Positions 24,098-32,723 of a stretch of DNA of 36,015 nt are shown here, piece after piece. The DNA is taken from the NCBI GenBank assembly GCA_034716155.1, contig JAYEFR010000234.1, positions 1-36,015 on the forward strand. The letters are read 5' to 3'. Source of the DNA: JAGGYK01 sp034716155. GTDB taxonomy: Bacteria; Desulfobacterota; Desulfomonilia; UBA1062. Both the position numbers and the translations under genes were made by a program. The first letter of the stretch is position 1, and every line of letters starts with the position of its first letter. The notes under the pieces were generated by a model. The model saw only the letters and a list, made by a program, of their open reading frames with translations, had not been told where the DNA came from and ran no database searches.

Positions 24098-24845
24098 GGT
24101 TTTTTACACATCTATATTTTGTATCCTTGGTGTTATTTTGCTTCCACATTTATTGTGTGCCCAAGGCATACCTATCCCCAGTGTAACCCTTGGAGTTAAG
24201 GATACGGATAATCCCAATGAGGTAGTAGGAGCGTTACAGGTCCTGTTTATACTTACTGTTTTGGCCTTAGTCCCCTCCATTATGATAATGGTAACCTCCT
24301 TTACCAGGATAATAGTGGTCCTAGGGTTTTTAAGGCTGGCTTTAGGGACCCAGCAGATGCCTCCTATGCAGGTGCTTACCGCCTTGGCCGTATTCCTTAC
24401 GTTTTTTATTATGAGTCCAACAATAGGTAGGATCAATGAAGATGCAGTAATACCTTATAAAAATAACTATATTACGTTTAATCAGGCATTGAAGAGGGCA
24501 GAGGTCCCTTTGAGGGAATTTATGTTCAAGCAGACCAGGCAAAAGGATCTGTCTTTATTTCTTGGTATAACATCCGGGAAGAAGCCACAAAATAAGGAAG
24601 ATGTCCCGACCAGGGCATTGATCCCTTCATTTATGATAAGCGAATTAAAGACTGCCTTTCAGATAGGTTTTATCTTATTTGTTCCATTTCTAGTAATAGA
24701 TATGGTAGTGGCTTCTATTCTACTGTCCATGGGTATGATGATGTTGCCACCTATCATGATATCATTACCGTTTAAGATAATATTATTTGTCATGGTAGAT
24801 GGCTGGAATCTCTTGGTGGGTTCTCTTATAGAGGGGTTTATGTAG
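24078..24845 (+). CDS. fliP: Flagellar export gate protein FliP
   Basis: 255 residues with a signal-like N terminus. The family core is clear: ALQVLFILTVLALVPSIMIMVTSFTRIIVVLGFLRLALGTQQMPP, then FMISELKTAFQIGFILFVPFLVIDMVVASIL. FliP pentamers form the export gate with FliQ and FliR. The ATG at 24078 overlaps fliO by 20 bp; ATGs at 24087 and 24090 are alternatives that leave the mature protein unchanged. Confidence 0.96.
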   Translation: MISMMSKVFYTSIFCILGVILLPHLLCAQGIPIPSVTLGVKDTDNPNEVVGALQVLFILTVLALVPSIMIMVTSFTRIIVVLGFLRLALGTQQMPPMQVLTALAVFLTFFIMSPTIGRINEDAVIPYKNNYITFNQALKRAEVPLREFMFKQTRQKDLSLFLGITSGKKPQNKEDVPTRALIPSFMISELKTAFQIGFILFVPFLVIDMVVASILLSMGMMMLPPIMISLPFKIILFVMVDGWNLLVGSLIEGFM

Positions 24846-25115
24846 ATGACACCAGAGGCAGTGACTTCTATCATGGCCGGCGCAATAAATATGACACTTA
24901 TGATAGCTGCTCCCATGCTTATTTTAGGGCTTATTGTCGGCCTTATAATAAGTATATTCTCTGCAGTGACCCAGATTCAGGAGATGACTCTCACCTTTGT
25001 CCCTAAGATCGTTATAGTGTTGGCAGCTCTACTCATGTTTTTGCCATGGATTATAGATAAGATGACAACCTATACCATCAATCTATATAGCAGCTTGCCT
25101 ATGATTGTGAGATGA
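24846..25115 (+). CDS. fliQ: Flagellar export gate protein FliQ
   Basis: 89 residues, two spans, the normal FliQ size. LIVGLIISIFSAVTQIQEMTLTFVPKI is the conserved central segment. ATG directly follows the fliP stop. The stop overlaps the fliR ATG (ATGA). FliQ packs around the FliP/FliR gate. Confidence 0.97.
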   Translation: MTPEAVTSIMAGAINMTLMIAAPMLILGLIVGLIISIFSAVTQIQEMTLTFVPKIVIVLAALLMFLPWIIDKMTTYTINLYSSLPMIVR

Positions 25116-25894
25116 CACAGGTAATAGGCATAGCATGGGATGAAATAATAAGATTCGTATTTGTCTTTGTAAGGATAGGTGTTATCTTTGCTGTAGTCCC
25201 TTTCTTTAACGTTGAGATTGTCCCTAGAAGGATTACCGCGATCATTGCGTTTATGTTTAGCCTGGTCCTTTTGCCGGTTGTGCCACCATTTTCGGTTGAG
25301 ATAGGGGATATCAATACGATCTATGTGATATTTGTGCTCTTACATGAGTTTCTTATTGGACTTGCCCTTGGTCTTTCCATAAGTATAATATTTGCAGGTG
25401 TTCAGATTGCCGGCCAGCTTGCAGGTTTTCAAATGGGGTTTGCCATAGCAAATGTTGTAGATCCCATGACAGGGGTTAATGCTCCAATCACGAGTAATTT
25501 TTTATACATAGTGGCCTTTCTTTTGTTCCTTACCTTAGATGGTCACTATATCTTGATTAAGGCCATGGTAGAGAGCTTTAGTGTGGTACCAATAGGGGAT
25601 ATATTGCCGGCTAAGGGTTACTCATATGCAGTTATAGTATATTCAGCTCGGATGTTTATTATAGCCCTGAAGATTGCGGCCCCTATAATAGGGGTGCTTT
25701 TATTAATAAATATTTCCTTTGCCCTTACAGCGAGGGCAATGCCACAGATGAATGTGTTTCTCATGAGTTTTCCATTGATTATCTGTGCGGGATTATTCGC
25801 TATGGCCATTGTTATAAAGATAATGCCATTTTTATTTAGCGGGCTTCTTCAGGATGCATGGGAATTTATGAGGGCTTGTTTGAGGCTGTTCTGA
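25112..25894 (+). CDS. fliR: Flagellar export gate protein FliR
   Basis: 260 residues with about six spans. Landmarks are FVFVRIGVIFAVVPFFN near the start, HEFLIGLALGLSISIIFAGVQIAGQLAGFQMGFAIANVVDP in the middle and ARAMPQMNVFLMSFPLI late. FliR caps the FliP5FliQ4FliR1 export gate. It is the last gene of the unit; flhB, its frequent next neighbour, does not follow here. Confidence 0.97.
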   Translation: MTQVIGIAWDEIIRFVFVFVRIGVIFAVVPFFNVEIVPRRITAIIAFMFSLVLLPVVPPFSVEIGDINTIYVIFVLLHEFLIGLALGLSISIIFAGVQIAGQLAGFQMGFAIANVVDPMTGVNAPITSNFLYIVAFLLFLTLDGHYILIKAMVESFSVVPIGDILPAKGYSYAVIVYSARMFIIALKIAAPIIGVLLLINISFALTARAMPQMNVFLMSFPLIICAGLFAMAIVIKIMPFLFSGLLQDAWEFMRACLRLF

Positions 25895-26043
25895 TGTAAT
25901 CTATTCGCTTTCAGCAAAGGCAGTACATAACATATTGTTTTTATCTTACATATAGGGATCCTACTAAATCGCGAGGTAAAAAGTGAAGCTAATTTTCTTT
26001 GCCCCTTGATTGGCTCAAGATTGCTCATGATTTATAAAAAGAT

Positions 26044-26072
26044 TTGAGATGCTCTAAAATAGCTGGTATATC
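26044..26072 (+). promoter_or_regulatory. Possible sigma-70 promoter of a leaderless gene
   Basis: TTGAGA (26044-26049), 17 bases, then TATATC (26067-26072). Transcription would start about at 26079, the first base of the next ATG, and no ribosome site is seen there. Both boxes are imperfect. Confidence 0.4.
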
Positions 26073-26078
26073 TTAAAT

Positions 26079-26342
26079 ATGAACATAATGGTTGAGATAA
26101 GCTTGTATCCTTTACGGACAGAATTACTATCCGGACCGATAAAGGCATTCTTGGATGAGATTGCCTCTGTACCTGATTTGAAGATTCAGATGGGTAATAT
26201 GAGCACTCAAGTAATAGGGGAGTTAAAGTTGGTATTTTCCTCTTTAGAGAGAGCATTTTCAAAGGTAGCAGAAAGTGATGAGTGTGTGATGATATTAAAG
26301 GTCTCCAATGCGTGTCCATATAGCCCGCCGGATCAGGAGTAG
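26079..26342 (+). CDS. MTH1187/YkoF-like thiamine-binding family protein
   Basis: 87 residues. MVEISLYPL at the start of a ferredoxin-like fold and MGTxxxGE-type features (IQMGNMSTQVIGEL) followed by ERAFSKVAESDECVMILKVS match the small MTH1187/YkoF family (DUF77), some members of which bind thiamine or its pyrimidine. Family members are usually about 100 residues, so this one is slightly short. ATG 26088 (MVEIS) is an alternative start and neither has a ribosome site. It stands alone between the flagellar unit and the subtilase gene. Confidence 0.72.
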   Translation: MNIMVEISLYPLRTELLSGPIKAFLDEIASVPDLKIQMGNMSTQVIGELKLVFSSLERAFSKVAESDECVMILKVSNACPYSPPDQE

Positions 26343-26483
26343 AATCTGAGACGGTCATGAAATGAGCCTTTGATCTTTACTCTCAATCAGTATAGGGAGA
26401 AAAAATTTACCCAATAAGTGAAGATTTTTTCAACTCCTTTTTCTTTTAGTGGTTGTCTGAAGATAAAAATATATATAATTTGG

Positions 26484-26513
26484 TTGGTTATGAGTTTAAT
26501 CTCCAGGTATAAT
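26484..26513 (+). promoter_or_regulatory. Probable sigma-70 promoter of the subtilase-like gene
   Basis: TTGGTT (26484-26489), 18-base spacer, then a perfect TATAAT (26508-26513). Start of transcription near 26520 leaves a leader of about 55 bases ending in GAGGAGGGGG before ATG 26576. Confidence 0.55.
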
Positions 26514-26575
26514 ATTTGCTTTAAATGCGTTATTAATTCTTAACAATGCAGGTGAATTAGTATGAGGAGGGGGCA

Positions 26576-29500
26576 ATGAATCGAGTATACCCATCTTTTA
26601 TCTTGGCAGTTTCTATAATCTCTGTCTTGGCAATCAATGTATATGCAGATGTGCCATATCCAAAGGCACCAGAGGGTGCAGATGTATATGCCTATGAAGG
26701 ATATTGTTATCTGGAAACAAGTGCAGGGGTACCTGTCTTACCTGAGAACTATACATGTGATGATTCTGAGTGGAAGTATTCATCTAATCAATCTGGGAAT
26801 ATATGGATAGATAATAGTCCTAAAGAACTTTATGGTGTGACAGGCATGAGTGTGGATAGGGCATGGGAGATCACAACAGGCAGGCCTGATGTTATTATAG
26901 CAATAATAGATAGCGGGATAAAATGGGACGAGAAAAACATTACCAATAAGTTTTATCTGAATAAAGGAGAGCTGATAGCCCCAAGGGATCTGGGAGGGGA
27001 ATGCATACCTTATGATGAGGGGTCAAACCCCTTGGCCTATTGGGACTGCAATGGTGATGGGGTATTCAATGTCGAGGATTATGAAGGCCTTGTATCAGAT
27101 AATAATGGCAATGGTTTTATAGATCCGGAAGACATTATCATAGCCTTTTCAGATGGGGCAGATAATGATGGTAATGGGTATGTAGATGACATATGTGGAT
27201 GGGACATGGTGGATGATGATAATGACCCATGTGATGATGTAAGATATGGTCACGGCACAGGTGAATCTGAAGACTCCTGCGGAGAGGCATATTCAGATAG
27301 AGAAAATGGTTTTCCTGGGACATGCCCAAATTGTAGGATATTACCGGTTAGGGTGGGCCTTAGCTTTATGGCCGATGATATGGATTTTGGCAGGGCTGTT
27401 ATATTTGCGGTGGATAGTGACGCAACCATAATACAGGAGGCATTGGGTACCATTAATGGGTCCAGGTTGGCTCAAGACGCCCTGGATTATGCATATTATA
27501 AAGGCGTGCCTGTTATTGCATCAGCAGCAGACGAAGAGAGCTTTCATCAGAACCTGCCTGCAGCGCATGAACATACAATTACTGTAAACTCTGTAACAAA
27601 ATATGAAGATGGCATGTATCCTGAGTCTTATCTATATCTGAATGGATGTACAAACTATGGCGGCAAGACAGATGTGGCAGTATCTTCTACATCCTGTTCA
27701 TCTGAGGCAACAGGAAGGGGAGCAGGTGTTGCAGGCCTTATCGTATCTGCAGCAAAGAATGAGAACCTGGATCCATTCCTTAATGCCAATGAGATAAAAC
27801 AGATCATTACGATGAGCGCAGATGATATTGATTTCAGCGGTAATTACTGGAGCTTTTTCCCCTTATTCCAGACCAGGCGCTTCCATTCAGGGCCAGGCTG
27901 GGATCAGTATTTTGGCTATGGCAGGGTCAATGCAAAAAAGGCTGTAGGGATGGTAAGAGATGGTGAAATACCGCCTGAGGCAGACATAACCAGACCAGGA
28001 TGGTTTGAAACCCTTGACCCAAGAAAGACACCAGAGGTGGACATTGTAGGCTCTGTTGCTGCAAGAAGGGCTGAAACTTATTCTTACAGGCTAGAGTATG
28101 GCTATGGCATTCAACCCAAACCTGATGAATGGAAAAATGTAACCCCTGAACCAGTTACCTTAGATCACCCCATCATTGATGACGTACTCTGCTCATGGGA
28201 TATAAGTGATATAAAGTGTCCGACTTCTCCGCCTCAAGGGCTGGATGATTTTACTGTTACCTTAAGGTTGGTTGTTACTGACAATAATGGTAATGAAGGT
28301 GAGTGTAGAAAGACCTTATACATCCACCACGATCCTGATCTGAAACAAGGTTTTCCTATAGCGCTTCATAGTAGCGGCGAGGCAGCTGTTATTATGGTTG
28401 ATCTTGACGGAGATAATATCGATGAGATGGTAGTATCCACAACTGATGGGATCATCTATGCCTTAAGATCTGATGGTACAAATATAGAGGGCTGGCCTGT
28501 ACATACAGATCTGTTAAAATATCGATATGAGGGATCAGATGCATATAAAGATGGCATTGATAATCGCATCTATGAAGGGATAGCCTATGGAGGTGTAGCT
28601 ATTGGTGACTTGGATAGAGATGGGGATCCGGAAGTAGTTGCAGCAACTCTATGTGGCAAGGTATATGTATGGGAACATGATGGAACCCCAAGAAAAGGTT
28701 TCCCGGTATCCTTGAACCATATGTATTCACTGAATCCTAAATATTCCTCTGAGGGGCGAGATAAGTTCAACAGGAGACTCTATGGGGCTGTATCTGCGCC
28801 TGTACTGGCTGATCTTGATAAGGACGGTAGCCTAGAGATCATCTGTGCAGCTCTGGATAACCATATCTATGTATGGAAGGCAAATGGAGAAATACTACCT
28901 GGGTGGCCTGTACTGGTTATAGATGAATCCAAGTTTTATTGGGAAGATGTGAGCACCCATAAGATTGTCCCATTCGAGCCTGACAGCACCTATTTTACAG
29001 GCAAGATCGTCTCAACCCCTGCAGTAGGGGATATCAATAATGATGGCTATCCAGAGATAATAGTTGGAACTACTGAACAGTACGATGAGCAAATGAATGT
29101 TACCTTATCAGATGGTCTGATTGGAATGATGGGTAAGCTCAGGCTTATGGGAGGAAACACCAGGCTACATGCCCTCCATCATGATGGGGATCATCATTCG
29201 GAAGGACCATATGTTGAAGGCTGGCCGGTAAAGATAGCCCTTTTGGAACCAGAGTTGCTCCCCTATGTAGGCAGTGGCATATCCGGATCTCCTGCACTTG
29301 CAGATGTGAATGGTGACGGCTATCTCGAGATAGCTGTATTTTCTGCAGCAGGGCCAATGTATCTGTTAAACGGGGACGGCACTTCATATTATGGCCATGA
29401 CCTCTCTGGTAATTACAGGGCCATGGATATGGGCTCATTACTTAACCCTAATTATGACATGCCCACAATACCAGCTTTAGGTTCCCCGATATTTGCGGAT

Positions 29501-30472
29501 ATTACAGGTAGTGGCCATGTATCCTGTATAGCTCCATCAGCAGGGCTGAAAAGGCTTGCAGATGTGCTCTTGCCGGCAGACCAATTAGGGGATGAAAATC
29601 ATATAACTGCCTGGGACCCGAGCACAGGAAAGATCCTGCCAGGATTTCCTATGTATATGGATGATCTGCAATTTCTCACCAGCCCTACTGTCGCAGATAT
29701 TGATGGGGATGGAACCCCTGAGATCTTAGAAGGTAGCGGTGGATTTATTTTGAGGGCATATAATGCAAAAGGTGAAACCCCTGCAGGCTGGCCGAAATTT
29801 ACCGGCAAATGGATTATATCTTCGCCTGCCTTTGGTGATATTGATGGTGACGGCATGTTAGAAGTGGCAGTAATGACCAGGATGGGAGACCTCTATGTCT
29901 GGGATACCTCTGCTCCGGCCTGTGGTAGCTTCAATAATCAGTGGAGAACCTTCCATCATGATACCTGGCACACCGGTCTTTATGGCATGGATACCATACC
30001 CCCTGGGAGACCCCTCGACTTTAAGGCTATAAAAAGGGATGATCATGTTATCTTCTCCTGGACAGGTATTGGTGATGATGGGATGTGCAGGGAGGTGTCA
30101 TATTATGAAATACGGGGATATAATGGTGATATCACGAAGAACTGGGAAGATGCCACACTACTAAAGATTATTACGAAGCCACAAGGAGCAGGGAAACATG
30201 TAGAGATAGAGATGGAAGATTCCGGATTTGAGGCTTACGGTATTCAGGCAAAAGATGGTGCCGGAAACCTCTCTAAAATGGTGGCTACATATTTAGAGGG
30301 AGGTACAGGAGGTGGAGAGGAGACTCCTCCTGCATTCTTAGAGGACCATGACAAGTGGTATGAGTGCTTTATAGCAACAGCAATATTACCTGTAAGCACT
30401 TTAAATGTTTGGATTATCGGTCTGCTCGCATTGATGGCTGTTATAACAGACCTTTGGGGCTCACGAAGATAA
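26576..30472 (+). CDS. Secreted subtilisin-like (S8) protein with FG-GAP beta-propeller and C-terminal membrane tail
   Basis: 1298 residues with a strong ribosome site (GAGGAGGGGG). Order: signal peptide 1-24; S8-like domain about 86-465 with D112 (IAIIDSGI) and H226 (YGHGT); three Ca-loop-like inserts rich in Asp/Asn/Gly between them (about 156-205); linker domain about 466-583; FG-GAP/VCBS propeller about 588-1112 with eight D-x-D/N-x-D/S-G loops (from 609, 678, 746, 819, 910, 975, 1041, 1088) and repeated GWP/GFP turns; fibronectin-like 1146-1240; Gly-rich linker; CFIATA at 1264-1269; one span 1277-1293; final Arg-Arg. The expected catalytic Ser aligns with T379 and the oxyanion Asn with D319, so proteolysis is doubtful. 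Eleven Cys lie in the first 375 residues. Natural substrate or partner unknown. Confidence 0.85.
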   Translation: MNRVYPSFILAVSIISVLAINVYADVPYPKAPEGADVYAYEGYCYLETSAGVPVLPENYTCDDSEWKYSSNQSGNIWIDNSPKELYGVTGMSVDRAWEITTGRPDVIIAIIDSGIKWDEKNITNKFYLNKGELIAPRDLGGECIPYDEGSNPLAYWDCNGDGVFNVEDYEGLVSDNNGNGFIDPEDIIIAFSDGADNDGNGYVDDICGWDMVDDDNDPCDDVRYGHGTGESEDSCGEAYSDRENGFPGTCPNCRILPVRVGLSFMADDMDFGRAVIFAVDSDATIIQEALGTINGSRLAQDALDYAYYKGVPVIASAADEESFHQNLPAAHEHTITVNSVTKYEDGMYPESYLYLNGCTNYGGKTDVAVSSTSCSSEATGRGAGVAGLIVSAAKNENLDPFLNANEIKQIITMSADDIDFSGNYWSFFPLFQTRRFHSGPGWDQYFGYGRVNAKKAVGMVRDGEIPPEADITRPGWFETLDPRKTPEVDIVGSVAARRAETYSYRLEYGYGIQPKPDEWKNVTPEPVTLDHPIIDDVLCSWDISDIKCPTSPPQGLDDFTVTLRLVVTDNNGNEGECRKTLYIHHDPDLKQGFPIALHSSGEAAVIMVDLDGDNIDEMVVSTTDGIIYALRSDGTNIEGWPVHTDLLKYRYEGSDAYKDGIDNRIYEGIAYGGVAIGDLDRDGDPEVVAATLCGKVYVWEHDGTPRKGFPVSLNHMYSLNPKYSSEGRDKFNRRLYGAVSAPVLADLDKDGSLEIICAALDNHIYVWKANGEILPGWPVLVIDESKFYWEDVSTHKIVPFEPDSTYFTGKIVSTPAVGDINNDGYPEIIVGTTEQYDEQMNVTLSDGLIGMMGKLRLMGGNTRLHALHHDGDHHSEGPYVEGWPVKIALLEPELLPYVGSGISGSPALADVNGDGYLEIAVFSAAGPMYLLNGDGTSYYGHDLSGNYRAMDMGSLLNPNYDMPTIPALGSPIFADITGSGHVSCIAPSAGLKRLADVLLPADQLGDENHITAWDPSTGKILPGFPMYMDDLQFLTSPTVADIDGDGTPEILEGSGGFILRAYNAKGETPAGWPKFTGKWIISSPAFGDIDGDGMLEVAVMTRMGDLYVWDTSAPACGSFNNQWRTFHHDTWHTGLYGMDTIPPGRPLDFKAIKRDDHVIFSWTGIGDDGMCREVSYYEIRGYNGDITKNWEDATLLKIITKPQGAGKHVEIEMEDSGFEAYGIQAKDGAGNLSKMVATYLEGGTGGGEETPPAFLEDHDKWYECFIATAILPVSTLNVWIIGLLALMAVITDLWGSRR

Positions 30473-30545
30473 TCAATGGTATGAGCCCCAGAGCAAGCTT
30501 TTGACTCTTATCCGCAGCAAGCTTAAGGGGACTCAGCCCCAAGCC
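30455..30545. terminator. Hairpins between convergent subtilase and cbiO genes
   Basis: Two stems are visible. TGGGGCTC (30455-30462) pairs with GAGCCCCA (30483-30490); the first arm is inside the end of the coding sequence. Then GCTT-AA-GGGG pairs with CCCC-AAGC around ACTCAG (about 30522-30545). A two-copy word GCAAGCTT lies between. Probably the terminator region for the two converging genes, though no long T run is present. Confidence 0.4.
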
Positions 30546-30551
30546 TCCTTG

Positions 30552-30577
30552 TCCGCCGAAGCGGACGCGAAGGCGGA
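30552..30577. repeat. Compact GC-rich palindromic element
   Basis: TCCGCC at 30552 can pair with GGCGGA at 30572-30577, or GTCCGC (30551-30556) with GCGGAC (30561-30566) around CGAA. The two foldings compete. The element is far richer in GC than its surroundings, like dispersed REP elements of other bacteria. Confidence 0.4.
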
Positions 30578-30628
30578 TTGAAGTTTAATTAAAGGCGAGT
30601 AAAGATATGGCAGGGTAACTACCTCATA

Positions 30629-31378
30629 TTATGCGTCAAGGTCGTCTTTGTGTTCATGTGGATATTTGCCACCCTTGTGGATATGCGTATGGATGTGGGG
30701 TGTAGCCTCTTCTTCAAGATATATCCTGCCTTTTTCAATCCCATAGGTTTTGTTGGTTGTCTTTAAGAGGAAATCCATATTGTGGGATGTGATAATGCAG
30801 GAGAGATTTGAATTATTTAATACATCTATAATCCTGTCTGTTGTTGGACCATCCAGGCCTGAGTCTGGTTCATCTAATATGAGGATCTCTGGTTTCATGG
30901 CCAGGACTGTAGCTAGTGCCGCCAGTCTCTTTTCTCCTCCTGAAAGTTTATAGGCGACCCTGCCTTCAAGTCCTGCAATACCTAATTTGTTCAGGGTGTC
31001 TCTTGCAATCAAAAGGGCCTCATCAGGAGGCTTCCCTAAGTTTAGAGGGCCGAATGCCACATCTTCAATAACTGTTGGGCTAAAGAGTTGATCATCTGAA
31101 TCCTGAAACAAAAGGCCTATCTTTTCTCTAACAGATCTGAATGCCTTTTCTTCACAGATGGTGTTTCCAAAGATCTCTATACGGCCAGATGTAGGTTTTA
31201 ACAGCCCCATAATGATATAGAACAGCGTAGTCTTCCCACTCCCATTTGGGCCTATGAGGCTGATCCTCTCACCTCTGGTAAGGCTGAAGTTTAGTTTATC
31301 TAAGACAGGCCCATCATCGGGATAGGCAAATGAGACATCCTCAAGTCTTATGAGTGTATTGTTATCAGACAATTGCAT
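30629..31378 (-). CDS. cbiO: Nickel/cobalt ECF transporter ATPase CbiO/NikO
   Basis: 249 residues. Walker A GPNGSGKTT at 43-51, Q-loop FQDSDDQLF, signature LSGGEKR, Walker B ILILDEPDSGLD and switch His in ITSHNMD: a fully equipped ATPase. The C-terminal tail (227-249) has six His at 228, 230, 232, 234, 241 and 243, fitting a metal system. It powers import with CbiQ and CbiM. The start overlaps cbiQ by 31 bp; it is the last gene of the minus-strand operon. Confidence 0.95.
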   Translation of the reverse strand: MQLSDNNTLIRLEDVSFAYPDDGPVLDKLNFSLTRGERISLIGPNGSGKTTLFYIIMGLLKPTSGRIEIFGNTICEEKAFRSVREKIGLLFQDSDDQLFSPTVIEDVAFGPLNLGKPPDEALLIARDTLNKLGIAGLEGRVAYKLSGGEKRLAALATVLAMKPEILILDEPDSGLDGPTTDRIIDVLNNSNLSCIITSHNMDFLLKTTNKTYGIEKGRIYLEEEATPHIHTHIHKGGKYPHEHKDDLDA

Positions 31379-32112
31379 ACCACCAAGGTTGTTAAAATTA
31401 TCAGGGCCATGATTATAGAGACAATATCATGGCCTTTGATGCAAAAATTGTTTAAGTGATAGAATCTACCTTTAAAGCCCCTGCATAACATGGCGGATCT
31501 AATCCTTTGTCCTCGATCATAGCTGTTAACAAGGAGCATACCTACAAGATATGCATAGCTTTTATATGTATGTATATTTGTGCCAGGTTTAAAGCCACGT
31601 ATCTTCATTGCATTCTTTAGTTTATTGTATTCCATATAGATCACATGGGTATAGCGATATGTGAGAAATAGTAAATTCACCAGTTTATTCGGTACATACA
31701 TGTGGTTTAAGGCTTGCCCTATCGATATGATAGATGTCGTGCCCAGCAGTGTCATCAAGGCAAGTATAATGGCATTAGACCTCAGTGTAATAAGCCCTGC
31801 ATAGAGGATACCCTGGCTTGTAGCATGGAGAGGCCCTATAGAGAAGGTGATATTTCCTGGTACGGTAAATGGGAGGAAAAACCACAATAGTATGATCAGG
31901 AGATTGGCTATAACCATACGGGAAAAAACCTTTTTTATTGGAAGCCTGGCGCACAGTACCAGAATTAAGGCTATGAATAGACTTAGTATTATGGGGATAA
32001 AACTATCTAATATTGCTACAATCACAGAGAAAGAGACAATTATTATGACCTTAACCCTTGGATCAAGGTTGTGGATGACAGTATTTTTTGTTGTAAGGTC
32101 TTCTTCGATCAT
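31348..32112 (-). CDS. cbiQ: Nickel/cobalt ECF transporter transmembrane protein CbiQ/NikQ
   Basis: 254 residues, five or more membrane spans. It begins with the family pattern NLDPRVKVIIIVSFSVIVAIL. The coupling-helix region shows TYRYTHVIYMEYNKLKNAMKIRGFKPG and a second AxRxRG-type motif RGQRIRSAMLCRGFKGRFY, which bind the ATPases. It overlaps cbiO downstream and the NikL-like gene upstream by 4 bp, implying one transcript. Confidence 0.94.
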   Translation of the reverse strand: MIEEDLTTKNTVIHNLDPRVKVIIIVSFSVIVAILDSFIPIILSLFIALILVLCARLPIKKVFSRMVIANLLIILLWFFLPFTVPGNITFSIGPLHATSQGILYAGLITLRSNAIILALMTLLGTTSIISIGQALNHMYVPNKLVNLLFLTYRYTHVIYMEYNKLKNAMKIRGFKPGTNIHTYKSYAYLVGMLLVNSYDRGQRIRSAMLCRGFKGRFYHLNNFCIKGHDIVSIIMALIILTTLVVCNCLITIHS

Positions 32113-32723
32113 TTATCTTTGTTGGTATACTTGGCATGAAAGTACATGATAATACCCATGAGTCCGAAGATATAGCCAATCCCTCCTAAGATCTCTGTAA
32201 ATGAGGGGCCTTTCCTTTGTGATTCCAGGATAGAATTGATAACAGGCTCAAGCCTTTTCTCAAGGGCATCATCTACAATGGTCCTGACCTGCTCAGCAGT
32301 CATATTACTTACAACTTCAGCCGTATCTCTTTTATCAGGTGCAGCAATATCTTTTTTAGAAAGGGGAGCGTCTTTAGGGATTTCTTCTTCTGGGATAGTA
32401 AATACGGCCCTGTGGCCCATAGATGCATTAAGCACGATTTTTATCCCTGTATGTTTTGGGGCTTTAAACGAAAATTTGCCGTCTTTGTCAGTCTTCCCTT
32501 CTAAGACTTTTTCACCTTTTGTACCAAATACTTCTACAAGTGAGTTTACCGCCTTTGTCCCGTCGCTGAAGTAACTTTCTGTATATACCCTGTCACCCTC
32601 TTTAAAAGCAAATATGCTTACTTTATGGGCTATGGCCGGGGAATAAGATCCAAGGGCAAGGATAATAGCAAAGGCAAAAATAGATCCCAATCCTATAGAG
32701 ACAATATGTCTATTCCATGTCAT
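32109..32723 (-). CDS. NikL-like accessory protein of the Ni/Co transporter
   Basis: 204 residues. Signal-like segment (about 8-32), a carboxypeptidase-regulatory-like beta domain (KVSIFAFKEGDRVYTESYFSDG, VFGTKGEKVLEGKTDKDGKFSF, then KIVLNASMGHRAVF), a charged helical stretch about 130-170, a C-terminal span about 175-195 and a basic end. This layout matches NikL, which takes the place of CbiN/NikN in some ECF metal importers. No CbiN homolog is seen. It overlaps CbiM by 14 bp and cbiQ by 4 bp. Confidence 0.75.
   Translation of the reverse strand: MTWNRHIVSIGLGSIFAFAIILALGSYSPAIAHKVSIFAFKEGDRVYTESYFSDGTKAVNSLVEVFGTKGEKVLEGKTDKDGKFSFKAPKHTGIKIVLNASMGHRAVFTIPEEEIPKDAPLSKKDIAAPDKRDTAEVVSNMTAEQVRTIVDDALEKRLEPVINSILESQRKGPSFTEILGGIGYIFGLMGIIMYFHAKYTNKDK

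Noticed and set aside
26011..26024. Sigma-54-like TGGCTC...TTGC upstream of the MTH1187-like gene
   Set aside because: The spacing between GG and GC is 9 instead of 10 and the C/A box differs; RpoN is strict on this spacing.
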